Below are positions 34,997-47,210 of a stretch of 64,000 nucleotides of DNA, one piece after another. Both the position numbers and the translations under genes were made by a program. The stretch is from positions 434,001 through 498,000 of the forward strand of contig NW_026089464.1 of assembly GCF_933775445.1 (NCBI RefSeq), given 5' to 3'. The notes beneath the pieces were generated by a model, which worked only from the letters and a program-made list of their open reading frames with translations, did not search any database and had not been told where the DNA came from. Numbering within the stretch: position 1 is the stretch's first letter; the number at the start of each line of letters is the position of its first letter. This stretch comes from Argentina anserina (taxonomy: Eukaryota > Streptophyta > Magnoliopsida > Rosales > Rosaceae).

Positions 34997-37486
34997 ATGC
35001 GAGTTTCTATTGTATTTGAGAGTTTTGCAAGTGTGGGAGTGTGTTTCTTTTAAACTGAGTATCTTTACATCGTTTGCGTATCTTTACTATTCCAATTGTG
35101 TATCTTTTCATTTCTCGTTTGAGTATGTTTGTGTAAGGCTTCTGATGCGAGTTTCTATTGTATTTGAGAGTTTTGCAAGTGTGGGAGTGTGTTTCTTTCA
35201 AACTGAGTATCTTTACATCGTTTGCGTATCTTTACTATTCCAATTGTGTATCTTTACATCGTTTGCGTATCTTTACTATTCCAATTGTGTATCTTTTCAT
35301 TTCTTGTTTGAGTATCTTTCTGTAAGGCTTTCTGATGCGAGTTTCTATTGTATTTGAGAGTTTTGCAAGTGTGGGAGTGTGTTTCTTTCAAACTGAGTAT
35401 CTTTACATCGTTTGCGTATCTTTACTATTCCAATTGTGTATCTTTTCATTTCTCGTTTGAGTATCTTTGTGTAAGGCTTCTGATGCGAGTTTCTATTGTA
35501 TTTGAGAGTTTTGCAAGTGTGGGAGTGTGTTTCTTTCAAACTGAGTATCTTTACATCGTTTGCGTATCTTTACTATTCCAATTGTGTATCTTTACATCGT
35601 TTGCGTATCTTTACTATTCCAATTGTGTATCTTTACATCGTTTGCGTATCTTTACTATTCCAATTGTGTATCTTTTCATTTCTCGTTTGAGTATCTTTCT
35701 GTAAGGCTTTCCGATGCGAGTTTCTATTGAATTTGAGAGTTTTGCAAGTGTGGGAGTGTGTTTCTTTCAATCTGAGTATCTTTACATCGTTTGCGTATCT
35801 TTACTATTCCAATTGTGTATCTTTTCATTTCTCGTTTGAGTATCTTTCTGTAAGGCTTCTGATGCGAGTTTCTATTGTATTTGAGAGTTTTGCAAGTGTG
35901 GGAGTGTGTTTCTTTCAAACTGAGTTTCTTTACATCGTTTGCGTATCTTTACTATTCCAATTGTGTATCTTTACATCGTTTGCGTATCTTTACTATTCCA
36001 ATTGTGGATCTGTTCATTTCTTGTTTGAGTATCTTTCTGTAAGGCTTTCTGATGCGAGTTTCTATTGTATTTGAGAGTTTTGCAAGTGTGGGAGTGTGTT
36101 TCTTTCAAACTGAGTATCTTTACATCGTTTGCGTATCTTTACTATTCCAATTGTGTATCTTTACATCGTTTGCGTATCTTTACTATTCCAATTGTGTATC
36201 TTTTCATTTCTTGTTTGAGTATCTTTCTGTAAGGCTTTCTGATGCGAGTTTCTATTGTATTTGAGAGTTTTGCAAGTGTGGGAGTGTGTTTCTTTTAAAC
36301 TGAGTATCTTTACATCGTTTGCGTATCTTTACTATTCCAATTGTGTATCTTTTCATTTCTCGTTTGAGTATGTTTGTGTAAGGCTTCTGATGCGAGTTTC
36401 TATTGTATTTGAGAGTTTTGCAAGTGTGGGAGTGTGTTTCTTTCAAACTGAGTATCTTTACATCGTTTGCGTATCTTTACTATTCCAATTGTGTATCTTT
36501 ACATCGTTTGCGTATCTTTACTATTCCAATTGTGTATCTTTTCATTTCTTGTTTGAGTATCTTTCTGTAAGGCTTTCTGATGCGAGTTTCTATTGTATTT
36601 GAGAGTTTTGCAAGTGTGGGAGTGTGTTTCTTTCAAACTGAGTATCTTTACATCGTTTGCGTATCTTTACTATTCCAATTGTGTATCTTTTCATTTCTCG
36701 TTTGAGTATCTTTGTGTAAGGCTTCTGATGCGAGTTTCTATTGTATTTGAGAGTTTTGCAAGTGTGGGAGTGTGTTTCTTTCAAACTGAGTATCTTTACA
36801 TCGTTTGCGTATCTTTACTATTCCAATTGTGTATCTTTACATCGTTTGCGTATCTTTACTATTCCAATTGTGTATCTTTACATCGTTTGCGTATCTTTAC
36901 TATTCCAATTGTGTATCTTTTCATTTCTCGTTTGAGTATCTTTCTGTAAGGCTTTCCGATGCGAGTTTCTATTGAATTTGAGAGTTTTGCAAGTGTGGGA
37001 GTGTGTTTCTTTCAATATGAGTATCTTTACATCGTTTGCGTATCTTTACTATTCCAATTGTGTATCTTTTCATTTCTCGTTTGAGTATCTTTCTGTAAGG
37101 CTTCTGATGCGAGTTTCTATTGTATTTGAGAGTTTTGCAAGTGTGGGAGTGTGTTTCTTTCAAACTGAGTTTCTTTACATCGTTTGCGTATCTTTACTAT
37201 TCCAATTGTGTATCTTTACATCGTTTGCGTATCTTTACTATTCCAATTGTGGATCTTTTCATTTCTTGTTTGAGTATCTTTCTGTAAGGCTTTCTGATGC
37301 GAGTTTCTATTGTATTTGAGAGTTTTGCAAGTGTGGGAGTGTGTTTCTTTCAAACTGAGTATCTTTACATCGTTTGCGTATCTTTACTATTCCAATTGTG
37401 TATCATTACATCGTTTGCGTATCTTTACTATTCCAATTGTGTATCTTTTCATTTCTTGTTTGAGTATCTTTCTGTAAGGCTTTCTG
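34997..37486 (+). repeat. 1,245-bp higher-order repeat, two tandem copies
   Basis: Seven units of 148, 190, 148, 231, 148, 190 and 190 bp form 34997-36241, and the same series repeats in 36242-37486. Shared private features include gtatgtttgtgtaagg (35124 and 36369) and gagtttctttac. Differences include gatctgttc at 36007 versus gatcttttc and gtatcattac at 37402 in the second copy only. Confidence 0.9.
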
Positions 37487-38922
37487 ATGCGAGTTTCTAT
37501 TGTATTTGAGAGTTTTGCAAGTGTGGGAGTGTGTTTCTTTTAAACTGAGTATCTTTACATCGTTTGCGTATCTTTACTATTCCAATTGTGTATCTTTTCA
37601 TTTCTCGTTTGAGTATCTTTCTGTAAGGCTTTCCGATGCGAGTTTCTATTGAATTTGAGAGTTGTGCAAGTGTGGGAGTGTGTTTCCTTCAAACTGAGTA
37701 TCTTTACATCGTTTGCGTATCTTTACTATTCCAATTGTGTATCTTTACATCGTTTGCGTATCTTTACTATTCCAATTGTGTATCTTTTCATTTCTTGTTT
37801 GAGTATCTTTCTGTAAGGCTTTCTGATGCGAGTTTCTATTGTATTTGAGAGTTTTGCAAGTGTGGGAGTGTGTTTCTTTCAAACTGAGTATCTTTACATC
37901 GTTTGCGTATCTTTACTATTCCAATTGTGTATCTTTTCATTTCTCGTTTGAGTATCTTTGTGTAAGGCTTCTGATGCGAGTTTCTATTGTATTTGAGAGT
38001 TTTGCAAGTGTGGGAGTGTGTTTCTTTCAAACTGAGTATCTTTACATCGTTTGCGTATCTTTACTATTCCAATTGTGTATCTTTACATCGTTTGCGTATC
38101 TTTACTATTCCAATTGTGTATCTTTACATCGTTTGCGTATCTTTACTATTCCAATTGTGTATCTTTTCATTTCTTGTTTGAGTATCTTTCTGTAAGGCTT
38201 TCTGATGCGAGTTTCTATTGTATTTGAGAGTTTTGCAAGTGTGGGAGTGTGTTTCTTTTAAACTGAGTATCTTTACATCGTTTGCGTATCTTTACTATTC
38301 CAATTGTGTATCTTTTCATTTCTCGTTTGAGTATCTTTCTGTAAGGCTTTCCGATGCGAGTTTCTATTGAATTTGAGAGTTGTGCAAGTGTGGGAGTGTG
38401 TTTCTTTCAAACTGAGTATCTTTACATCGTTTGCGTATCTTTACTATTCCAATTGTGTATCTTTACATCGTTTGCGTATCTTTACTATTCCAATTGTGTA
38501 TCTTTTCATTTCTTGTTTGAGTATCTTTCTGTAAGGCTTTCTGATGCGAGTTTCTATTGTATTTGAGAGTTTTGCAAGTGTGGGAGTGTGTTTCTTTCAA
38601 ACTGAGTATCTTTACATCGTTTGCGTATCTTTACTATTCCAATTGTGTATCTTTTCATTTCTCGTTTGAGTATCTTTGTGTAAGGCTTCTGATGCGAGTT
38701 TCTATTGTATTTGAGAGTTTTGCAAGTGTGGGAGTGTGTTTCTTTCAAACTGAGTATCTTTACATCGTTTGCGTATCTTTACTATTCCAATTGTGTATCT
38801 TTACATCGTTTGCGTATCTTTACTATTCCAATTGTGTATCTTTACATCGTTTGCGTATCTTTACTATTCCAATTGTGTATCTTTTCATTTCTCGTTTGAG
38901 TATCTTTCTGTAAGGCTTTCCG
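37487..38922 (+). repeat. 718-bp higher-order repeat, two tandem copies
   Basis: Four units of 149, 190, 148 and 231 bp occur at 37487-38204 and again at 38205-38922. The first copy has gtttccttc in its second unit and cttgtttgag in its last; the second copy has gtttctttc and ctcgtttgag. The repeated starting unit has cttttaaactg. Confidence 0.9.
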
Positions 38923-40080
38923 ATGCGAGTTTCTATTGAATTTGAGAGTTTTGCAAGTGTGGGAGTGTGTTTCTTTCAATCTGAGTATCTTTACATCGTT
39001 TGCGTATCTTTACTATTCCAATTGTGTATCTTTTCATTTCTCGTTTGAGTATCTTTCTGTAAGGCTTCTGATGCGAGTTTCTATTGTATTTGAGAGTTTT
39101 GCAAGTGTGGGAGTGTGTTTCTTTCAAACTGAGTTTCTTTACATCGTTTGCGTATCTTTACTATTCCAATTGTGTATCTTTACATCGTTTGCGTATCTTT
39201 ACTATTCCAATTGTGGATCTTTTCATTTCTTGTTTGAGTATCTTTCTGTAAGGCTTTCTGATGCGAGTTTCTATTGTATTTGAGAGTTTTGCAAGTGTGG
39301 GAGTGTGTTTCTTTCAAACTGAGTATCTTTACATCGTTTGCGTATCTTTACTATTCCAATTGTGTATCTTTACATCGTTTGCGTATCTTTACTATTCCAA
39401 TTGTGTATCTTTTCATTTCTTGTTTGAGTATCTTTCTGTAAGGCTTTCTGATGCGAGTTTCTATTGTATTTGAGAGTTTTGCAAGTGTGGGAGTGTGTTT
39501 CTTTTAAACTGAGTATCTTTACATCGTTTGCGTATCTTTACTATTCCAATTGTGTATGTTTTCATTTCTCGTTTGAGTATGTTTGTGTAAGGCTTCTGAT
39601 GCGAGTTTCTATTGTATTTGAGAGTTTTGCAAGTGTGGGAGTGTGTTTCTTTCAAACTGAGTATCTTTACATCGTTTGCGTATCTTTACTATTCCAATTG
39701 TGTATCTTTACATCGTTTGCGTATCTTTACTATTCCAATTGTGTATCTTTTCATTTCTCGTTTGAGTATCTTTCTGTAAGGCTTTCCGATGCGAGTTTCT
39801 ATTGAATTTGAGAGTTGTGCAAGTGTGGGAGTGTGTTTCCTTCAAACTGAGTATCTTTACATCGTTTGCGTATCTTTACTATTCCAATTGTGTATCTTTA
39901 CATCGTTTGCGTATCTTTACTATTCCAATTGTGTATCTTTTCATTTCTCGTTTAAGTATCTTTCTGTAAGGCTTCTGATGCGAGTTTCTATTGTATTTGA
40001 GAGTTTTGCAAGTGTGGGAGTGTGTTTCTTTCAAACTGAGTATCTTTACATCGTTTGCGTATCTTTACTATTCCAATTGT

Positions 40081-43000
40081 GTATCTTTTCATTTCTTGTT
40101 TGAGTATCTTTCTGTAAGGCTTTCTGATGCGAGTTTCTATTGTATTTGAGAGTTTTGCAAGTGTGGGAGTGTGTTTCTTTCAAACTGAGTATCTTTACAT
40201 CGTTTGCGTATCTTTACTATTCCAATTGTGTATCTTTACATCGTTTGCGTATCTTTACTATTCCAATTGTGTATCTTTTCATTTCTTGTTTGAGTATCTT
40301 TCTGTAAGGCTTTCTGATGCGAGTTTCTATTGTATTTGAGAGTTTTGCAAGTGTGGGAGTGTGTTTCTTTTAAACTGAGTATCTTTACATCGTTTGCGTA
40401 TCTTTACTATTCCAATTGTGTATCTTTTCATTTCTCGTTTGAGTATCTTTGTGTAAGGCTTCTGATGCGAGTTTCTATTGTATTTGAGAGTTTTGCAAGT
40501 GTGGGAGTGTGTTTCTTTCAAACTGAGTATCTTTACATCGTTTGCGTATCTTTACTATTCCAATTGTGTATCTTTACATCGTTTGCGTATCTTTACTATT
40601 CCAATTGCGTATCTTTTCATTTCTCGTTTGAGTATCTTTCTGTAAGGCTTTCTGATGCGAGTTTCTATTGAATTTGAGAGTTTTGCAACTGTGGGAGTGT
40701 GTTTCTTTCAAACTGAGTATCTTTACATCGTTTGCGTATCTTTACTATTCCAATTGTGTATCTTTTCATTTCTCGTTTGAGTATCTTTCTGTAAGGCTTC
40801 TGATGCGAGTTTCTATTGTATTTGAGAGTTTTGCAAGTGTGGGAGTGTGTTTCTTTCAAACTGAGTATCTTTACATCATTTGCGTATCTTTACTATTCCA
40901 ATTGTGTATCTTTATATCGTTTGCGTATCTTTACTCTTCCAATTGTGTATCTTTTCATTTCTCGTTTGAGTATCTTTCTGTACGGCTTCTGATGCGAGTT
41001 TCTATTGTATTTGAGAGTTTTGCAAGTGTGGGAGTGTGTTTCTTTCAAACTGAGTATCTTTACATCGTTTGCGTATCTTTACTATTCCAATTGTGTATCT
41101 TTACATCGTTTGCGTATCTTTACTATTCCAATTGTGTATCTTTTCATTTCTCGTTTGAGTATCTTTCTGTAAGGCTTCTGATGCGAGTTTCTATTGTATT
41201 TGAGACTTTTGCAAGTGTGGGAGTGTGTTTCTTTCAAACTGAGTATCTTTACATCATTTGCGTATCTTTACTATTCCAATTGTGTATCTTTATATCGTTT
41301 GCGTATCTTTACTATTCCAATTGTGTATCTTTTCATTTCTCGTTTGAGTATCTTTCTGTACGGCTTCTGATGCGAGTTTCTATTGTATTTGAGAGTTTTG
41401 CAAGTGTGGGAGTGTGTTTCTTTCAAACTGAGTATCTTTACATCGTTTGCGTATCTTTACTATTCCAATTGTGTATCTTTTCATTTCTCGTTTGAGTATC
41501 TTTGTGTAAGGCTTCTGATGCGAGTTTCTATTGTATTTGAGAGTTTTGCAAGTGTGGGAGTGTGTTTCTTTCAAACTGAGTATCTTTACATCGTTTGCGT
41601 ATCTTTACTATTCCAATTGTGTATCTTTACATCGTTTGCGTATCTTTACTATTCCAATTGTGTATCTTTACATCGTTTGCGTATCTTTACTATTCCAATT
41701 GTGTATCTTTTCATTTCTCGTTTGAGTATCTTTCTGTAAGGCTTTCCGATGCGAGTTTCTATTGAATTTGAGAGTTTTGCAAGTGTGGGAGTGTGTTTCT
41801 TTCAATCTGAGTATCTTTACATCGTTTGCGTATCTTTACTATTCCAATTGTGTATCTTTTCATTTCTCGTTTGAGTATCTTTCTGTAAGGCTTCTGATGC
41901 GAGTTTCTATTGTATTTGAGAGTTTTGCAAGTGTGGGAGTGTGTTTCTTTCAAACTGAGTTTCTTTACATCGTTTGCGTATCTTTACTATTCCAATTGTG
42001 TATCTTTACATCGTTTGCGTATCTTTACTATTCCAATTGTGGATCTTTTCATTTCTTGTTTGAGTATCTTTCTGTAAGGCTTTCTGATGCGAGTTTCTAT
42101 TGTATTTGAGAGTTTTGCAAGTGTGGGAGTGTGTTTCTTTCAAACTGAGTATCTTTACATCGTTTGCGTATCTTTACTATTCCAATTGTGTATCTTTACA
42201 TCGTTTGCGTATCTTTACTATTCCAATTGTGTATCTTTTCATTTCTTGTTTGAGTATCTTTCTGTAAGGCTTTCTGATGCGAGTTTCTATTGTATTTGAG
42301 AGTTTTGCAAGTGTGGGAGTGTGTTTCTTTTAAACTGAGTATCTTTACATCGTTTGCGTATCTTTACTATTCCAATTGTGTATCTTTTCATTTCTCGTTT
42401 GAGTATCTTTGTGTAAGGCTTCTGATGCGAGTTTCTATTGTATTTGAGAGTTTTGCAAGTGTGGGAGTGTGTTTCTTTCAAACTGAGTATCTTTACATCG
42501 TTTGCGTATCTTTACTATTCCAATTGTGTATCTTTACATCGTTTGCGTATCTTTACTATTCCAATTGCGTATCTTTTCATTTCTCGTTTGAGTATCTTTC
42601 TGTAAGGCTTTCTGATGCGAGTTTCTATTGAATTTGAGAGTTTTGCAACTGTGGGAGTGTGTTTCTTTCAAACTGAGTATCTTTACATCGTTTGCGTATC
42701 TTTACTATTCCAATTGTGTATCTTTTCATTTCTCGTTTGAGTATCTTTCTGTAAGGCTTCTGATGCGAGTTTCTATTGTATTTGAGAGTTTTGCAAGTGT
42801 GGGAGTGTGTTTCTTTCAAACTGAGTATCTTTACATCATTTGCGTATCTTTACTATTCCAATTGTGTATCTTTATATCGTTTGCGTATCTTTACTCTTCC
42901 AATTGTGTATCTTTTCATTTCTCGTTTGAGTATCTTTCTGTACGGCTTCTGATGCGAGTTTCTATTGTATTTGAGAGTTTTGCAAGTGTGGGAGTGTGTT

Positions 43001-44590
43001 TCTTTCAAACTGAGTATCTTTACATCGTTTGCGTATCTTTACTATTCCAATTGTGTATCTTTACATCGTTTGCGTATCTTTACTATTCCAATTGTGTATC
43101 TTTTCATTTCTCGTTTGAGTATCTTTCTGTAAGGCTTCTGATGCGAGTTTCTATTGTATTTGAGAGTTTTGCAAGTGTGGGAGTGTGTTTCTTTCAAACT
43201 GAGTATCTTTACATCATTTGCGTATCTTTACTATTCCAATTGTGTATCTTTATATCGTTTGCGTATCTTTACTATTCCAATTGTGTATCTTTTCATTTCT
43301 CGTTTGAGTATCTTTCTGTACGGCTTCTGATGCGAGTTTCTATTGTATTTGAGAGTTTTGCAAGTGTGGGAGTGTGTTTCTTTCAAACTGAGTATCTTTA
43401 CATCGTTTGCGTATCTTTACTATTCCAATTGTGTATCTTTTCATTTCTCGTTTGAGTATCTTTGTGTAAGGCTTCTGATGCGAGTTTCTATTGTATTTGA
43501 GCGTTTTGCAAGTGTGGGAGTGTGTTTCTTTCAAACTGAGTATCTTTACATCGTTTGCGTATCTTTACTATTCCAATTGTGTATCTTTACATCGTTTGCG
43601 TATCTTTACTATTCCAATTGTGTATCTTTACATCGTTTGCGTATCTTTACTATTCCAATTGTGTATCTTTTCATTTCTCGTTTGAGTATCTTTCTGTAAG
43701 GCTTTCCGATGCGAGTTTCTATTGAATTTGAGAGTTTTGCAAGTGTGGGAGTGTGTTTCTTTCAATCTGAGTATCTTTACATCGTTTGCGTATCTTTACT
43801 ATTCCAATTGTGTATCTTTTCATTTCTCGTTTGAGTATCTTTCTGTAAGGCTTCTGATGCGAGTTTCTATTGTATTTGAGAGTTTTGCAAGTGTGGGAGT
43901 GTGTTTCTTTCAAACTGAGTTTCTTTACATCGTTTGCGTATCTTTACTATTCCAATTGTGTATCTTTACATCGTTTGCGTATCTTTACTATTCCAATTGT
44001 GGATCTTTTCATTTCTTGTTTGAGTATCTTTCTGTAAGGCTTCTGATGCGAGTTTCTATTGTATTTGAGAGTTTTGCAAGTGTGGGAGTGTGTTTCTTTC
44101 AAACTGAGTATCTTTACATCGTTTGCGTATCTTTACTATTCCAATTGTGTATCTTTACATCGTTTGCGTATCTTTACTATTCCAATTGTGTATCTTTTCA
44201 TTTCTTGTTTGAGTATCTTTCTGTAAGGCTTTCTGATGCGAGTTTCTATTGTATTTGAGAGTTTTGCAAGTGTGGGAGTGTGTTTCTTTTAAACTGAGTA
44301 TCTTTACATCGTTTGCGTATCTTTACTATTCCAATTGTGTATCTTTTCATTTCTCGTTTGAGTATCTTTGTGTAAGGCTTCTGATGCGAGTTTCTATTGT
44401 ATTTGAGAGTTTTGCAAGTGTGGGAGTGTGTTTCTTTCAAACTGAGTATCTTTACATCGTTTGCGTATCTTTACTATTCCAATTGTGTATCTTTACATCG
44501 TTTGCGTATCTTTACTATTCCAATTGTGTATCTTTTCATTTCTCGTTTGAGTATCTTTCTGTAAGGCTTTCCGATGCGAGTTTCTATTGA
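40081..44590 (+). repeat. 1,960-bp higher-order repeat, about 2.3 copies
   Basis: Eleven units (190, 148, 190, 148, 189, 189, 189, 148, 231, 148, 190 bp) form one period. The next copy follows at a 1,960-bp offset and a partial third runs from about 44001 to 44590 with a one-base loss in its first linker. Copies share ttactcttcc (40932, 42892), catcatttg, tttatatcg and ctgtacggc. Differences include gagactttt at 41211 and gagcgtttt at 43500. The three 189-bp units create a 275-codon open frame in both copies, which I treat as an artefact. Confidence 0.9.
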
Positions 44591-47210
44591 ATTTGAGAGT
44601 TGTGCAAGTGTGGGAGTGTGTTTCCTTCAAACTGAGTATCTTTACATCGTTTGCGTATCTTTACTATTCCAATTGTGTATCTTTACATCGTTTGCGTATC
44701 TTTACTATTCCAATTGTGTATCTTTTCATTTCTTGTTTGAGTATCTTTCTGTAAGGCTTTCTGATGCGAGTTTCTATTGTATTTGAGAGTTTTGCAAGTG
44801 TGGGAGTGTGTTTCTTTCAAACTGAGTATCTTTACATCGTTTGCGTATCTTTACTATTCCAATTGTGTATCTTTACATCGTTTGCGTATCTTTACTATTC
44901 CTATTGTGTATCTTTTCATTTCTCGTTTGAGTATCTTTCTGTAAGTCTTTCTGATGCGAGTTTCTATTGAATTTGAGAGTTTTGCAAGTGTGGGAGTGTG
45001 TTTCCTTCAAACTGAGTATCTTTACATCGTTTGCGTATGTTTACTATTCCAATTGTGTATCTTTACATCGTTTGCGTATCTTTACTATTCCAATTGTGTA
45101 TCTTTTCATTTCTCGTTTAAGTATCTTTCTGTAAGGCTTCTGATGCGAGTTTCTATTGTATTTGAGAGTTTTGCAAGTGTGGGAGTGTGTTTCTTTCAAA
45201 CTGAGTATCTTTACATCGTTTGCGTATCTTTACTATTCCAATTGTGTATCTTTTCATTTCTTGTTTGAGTATCTTTCTGTAAGGCTTTCTGATGCGAGTT
45301 TCTATTGTATTTGAGAGTTTTGCAAGTGTGGGAGTGTGTTTCTTTCAATCTGAGTATCTTTACATCGTTTGCGTATCTTTACTATTCCAATTGTGTATCT
45401 TTACATCGTTTGCGTATCTTTACTATTCCAATTGTGTATCTTTTCATTTCACGTTTGAGTATCTTTCTGTAAGGCTTTCTGATGCGAGTTTCTATTGAAT
45501 TTGAGAGTTTTGCAACTGTGGGAGTGTGTTTCTTTCAAACTGAGTATCTTTACATAGTTTGCGTATCTTTACTATTCCAATTGTGTATCTTTACATCGTT
45601 TGCGTATCTTTACTATTCCAATTGTGTATCTTTTCATTTCTCGTTTGAGTATCTTTCTGTAAGGCTTTCTGATGCGAGTTTCTATTGAATTTGAGAGTTG
45701 TGCAAGTGTGGGAGTGTGTTTCCTTCAAACTGAGTATCTTTACATCGTTTGCGTATCTTTACTATTCCAATTGTGTATCTTTTCATTTCTCGTTTGAGTA
45801 TCTTTGTGTAAGGCTTCTGATGCGAGTTTCTATTGTATTTGAGAGTTTTGCAAGTGTGGGAGTGTGTTTCTTTCAAACTGAGTATCTTTACATCGTTTGC
45901 GTATCTTTACTATTCCAATTGTGTATCTTTTCATTTCTCGTTTGAGTATCTTTCTGTAAGGCTTCTGATGCGAGTTTCTATTGTATTTGAGAGTTTTGCA
46001 AGTGTGGGAGTGTGTTTCTTTCAAACTGAGTATCTTTACATCGTTTGCGTATCTTTACTATTCCAATTGTGTATCTTTTCATTTCTCGTTTGAGTATCTT
46101 TCTGTAAGGCTTCTGATGCGAGTTTCTATTGAATTTGAGAGTTTTGCAAGTGTGGGAGTGTGTTTCTTTCAATCTGAGTATCTTTACATCGTTTGCGTAT
46201 CTTTACTATTCCAATTGTGTATCTTTTCATTTCTCGTTTGAGTATCTTTCTGTAAGGCTTCTGATGCGAGTTTCTATTGTATTTGAGAGTTTTGCAAGTG
46301 TGGGAGTGTGTTTCTTTCAAACTGAGTATCTTTACATCGTTTGCGTATCTTTACTATTCCAATTGTGTATCTTTACATCGTTTGCGTATCTTTACTATTC
46401 CAATTGTGTATCTTTTCATTTCTCGTTTGAGTATCTTTCTGTAAGGCTTTCTGATGCGAGTTTCTATTGAATTTGAGAGTTTTGCAACTGTGGGAGTGTG
46501 TTTCTTTCAAACTGAGTATCTTTACATCGTTTGCGTATCTTTACTATTCCAATTGTGTATCTTTACATCGTTTGCGTATCTTTACTATTCCAATTGTGTA
46601 TCTTTTCATTTCTCGTTTGAGTATCTTTCTGTAAGGCTTCTGATGCGAGTTTCTATTGTATTTGAGAGTTTTGCAAGTGTGGGAGTGTGTTTCTTTCAAA
46701 CTGAGTATCTTTACATCATTTGCGTATCTTTACTATTCCAATTGTGTATCTTTATATCGTTTGCGTATCTTTACTATTCCAATTGTGTATCTTTTCATTT
46801 CTCGTTTGAGTATCTTTCTGTACGGCTTCTGATGCGAGTTTCTATTGTATTTGAGAGTTTTGCAAGTGTGGGAGTGTGTTCCTTTCAAACTGAGTATCTT
46901 TACATCGTTTGCGTATCTTTACTATTCCAATTGTGTATCTTTTCATTTCTCGTTTGAGTATCTTTGTGTAAGGCTTCTGATGCGAGTTTCTATTGTATTT
47001 GAGAGTTTTGCAAGTGTGGGAGTGTGTTTCTTTCAAACTGAGTATCTTTACATCGTTTGCGTATCTTTACTATTCCAATTGTGTATCTTTACATCGTTTG
47101 CGTATCTTTACTATTCCAATTGTGTATCTTTACATCGTTTGCGTATCTTTACTATTCCAATTGTGTATCTTTTCATTTCTCGTTTGAGTATCTTTCTGTA
47201 AGGCTTTCCG

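Noticed and set aside
40668..43455. Open frames of 275 codons (and 262 codons at 6250) as tandem-repeat proteins.
   Set aside because: They arise from 189-bp units being divisible by three. Neighbouring units with 148 or 190 bp shift the frame and end them, the peptide is low in complexity and rich in Y, F and C, and equivalent frames open in other registers and on the other strand.
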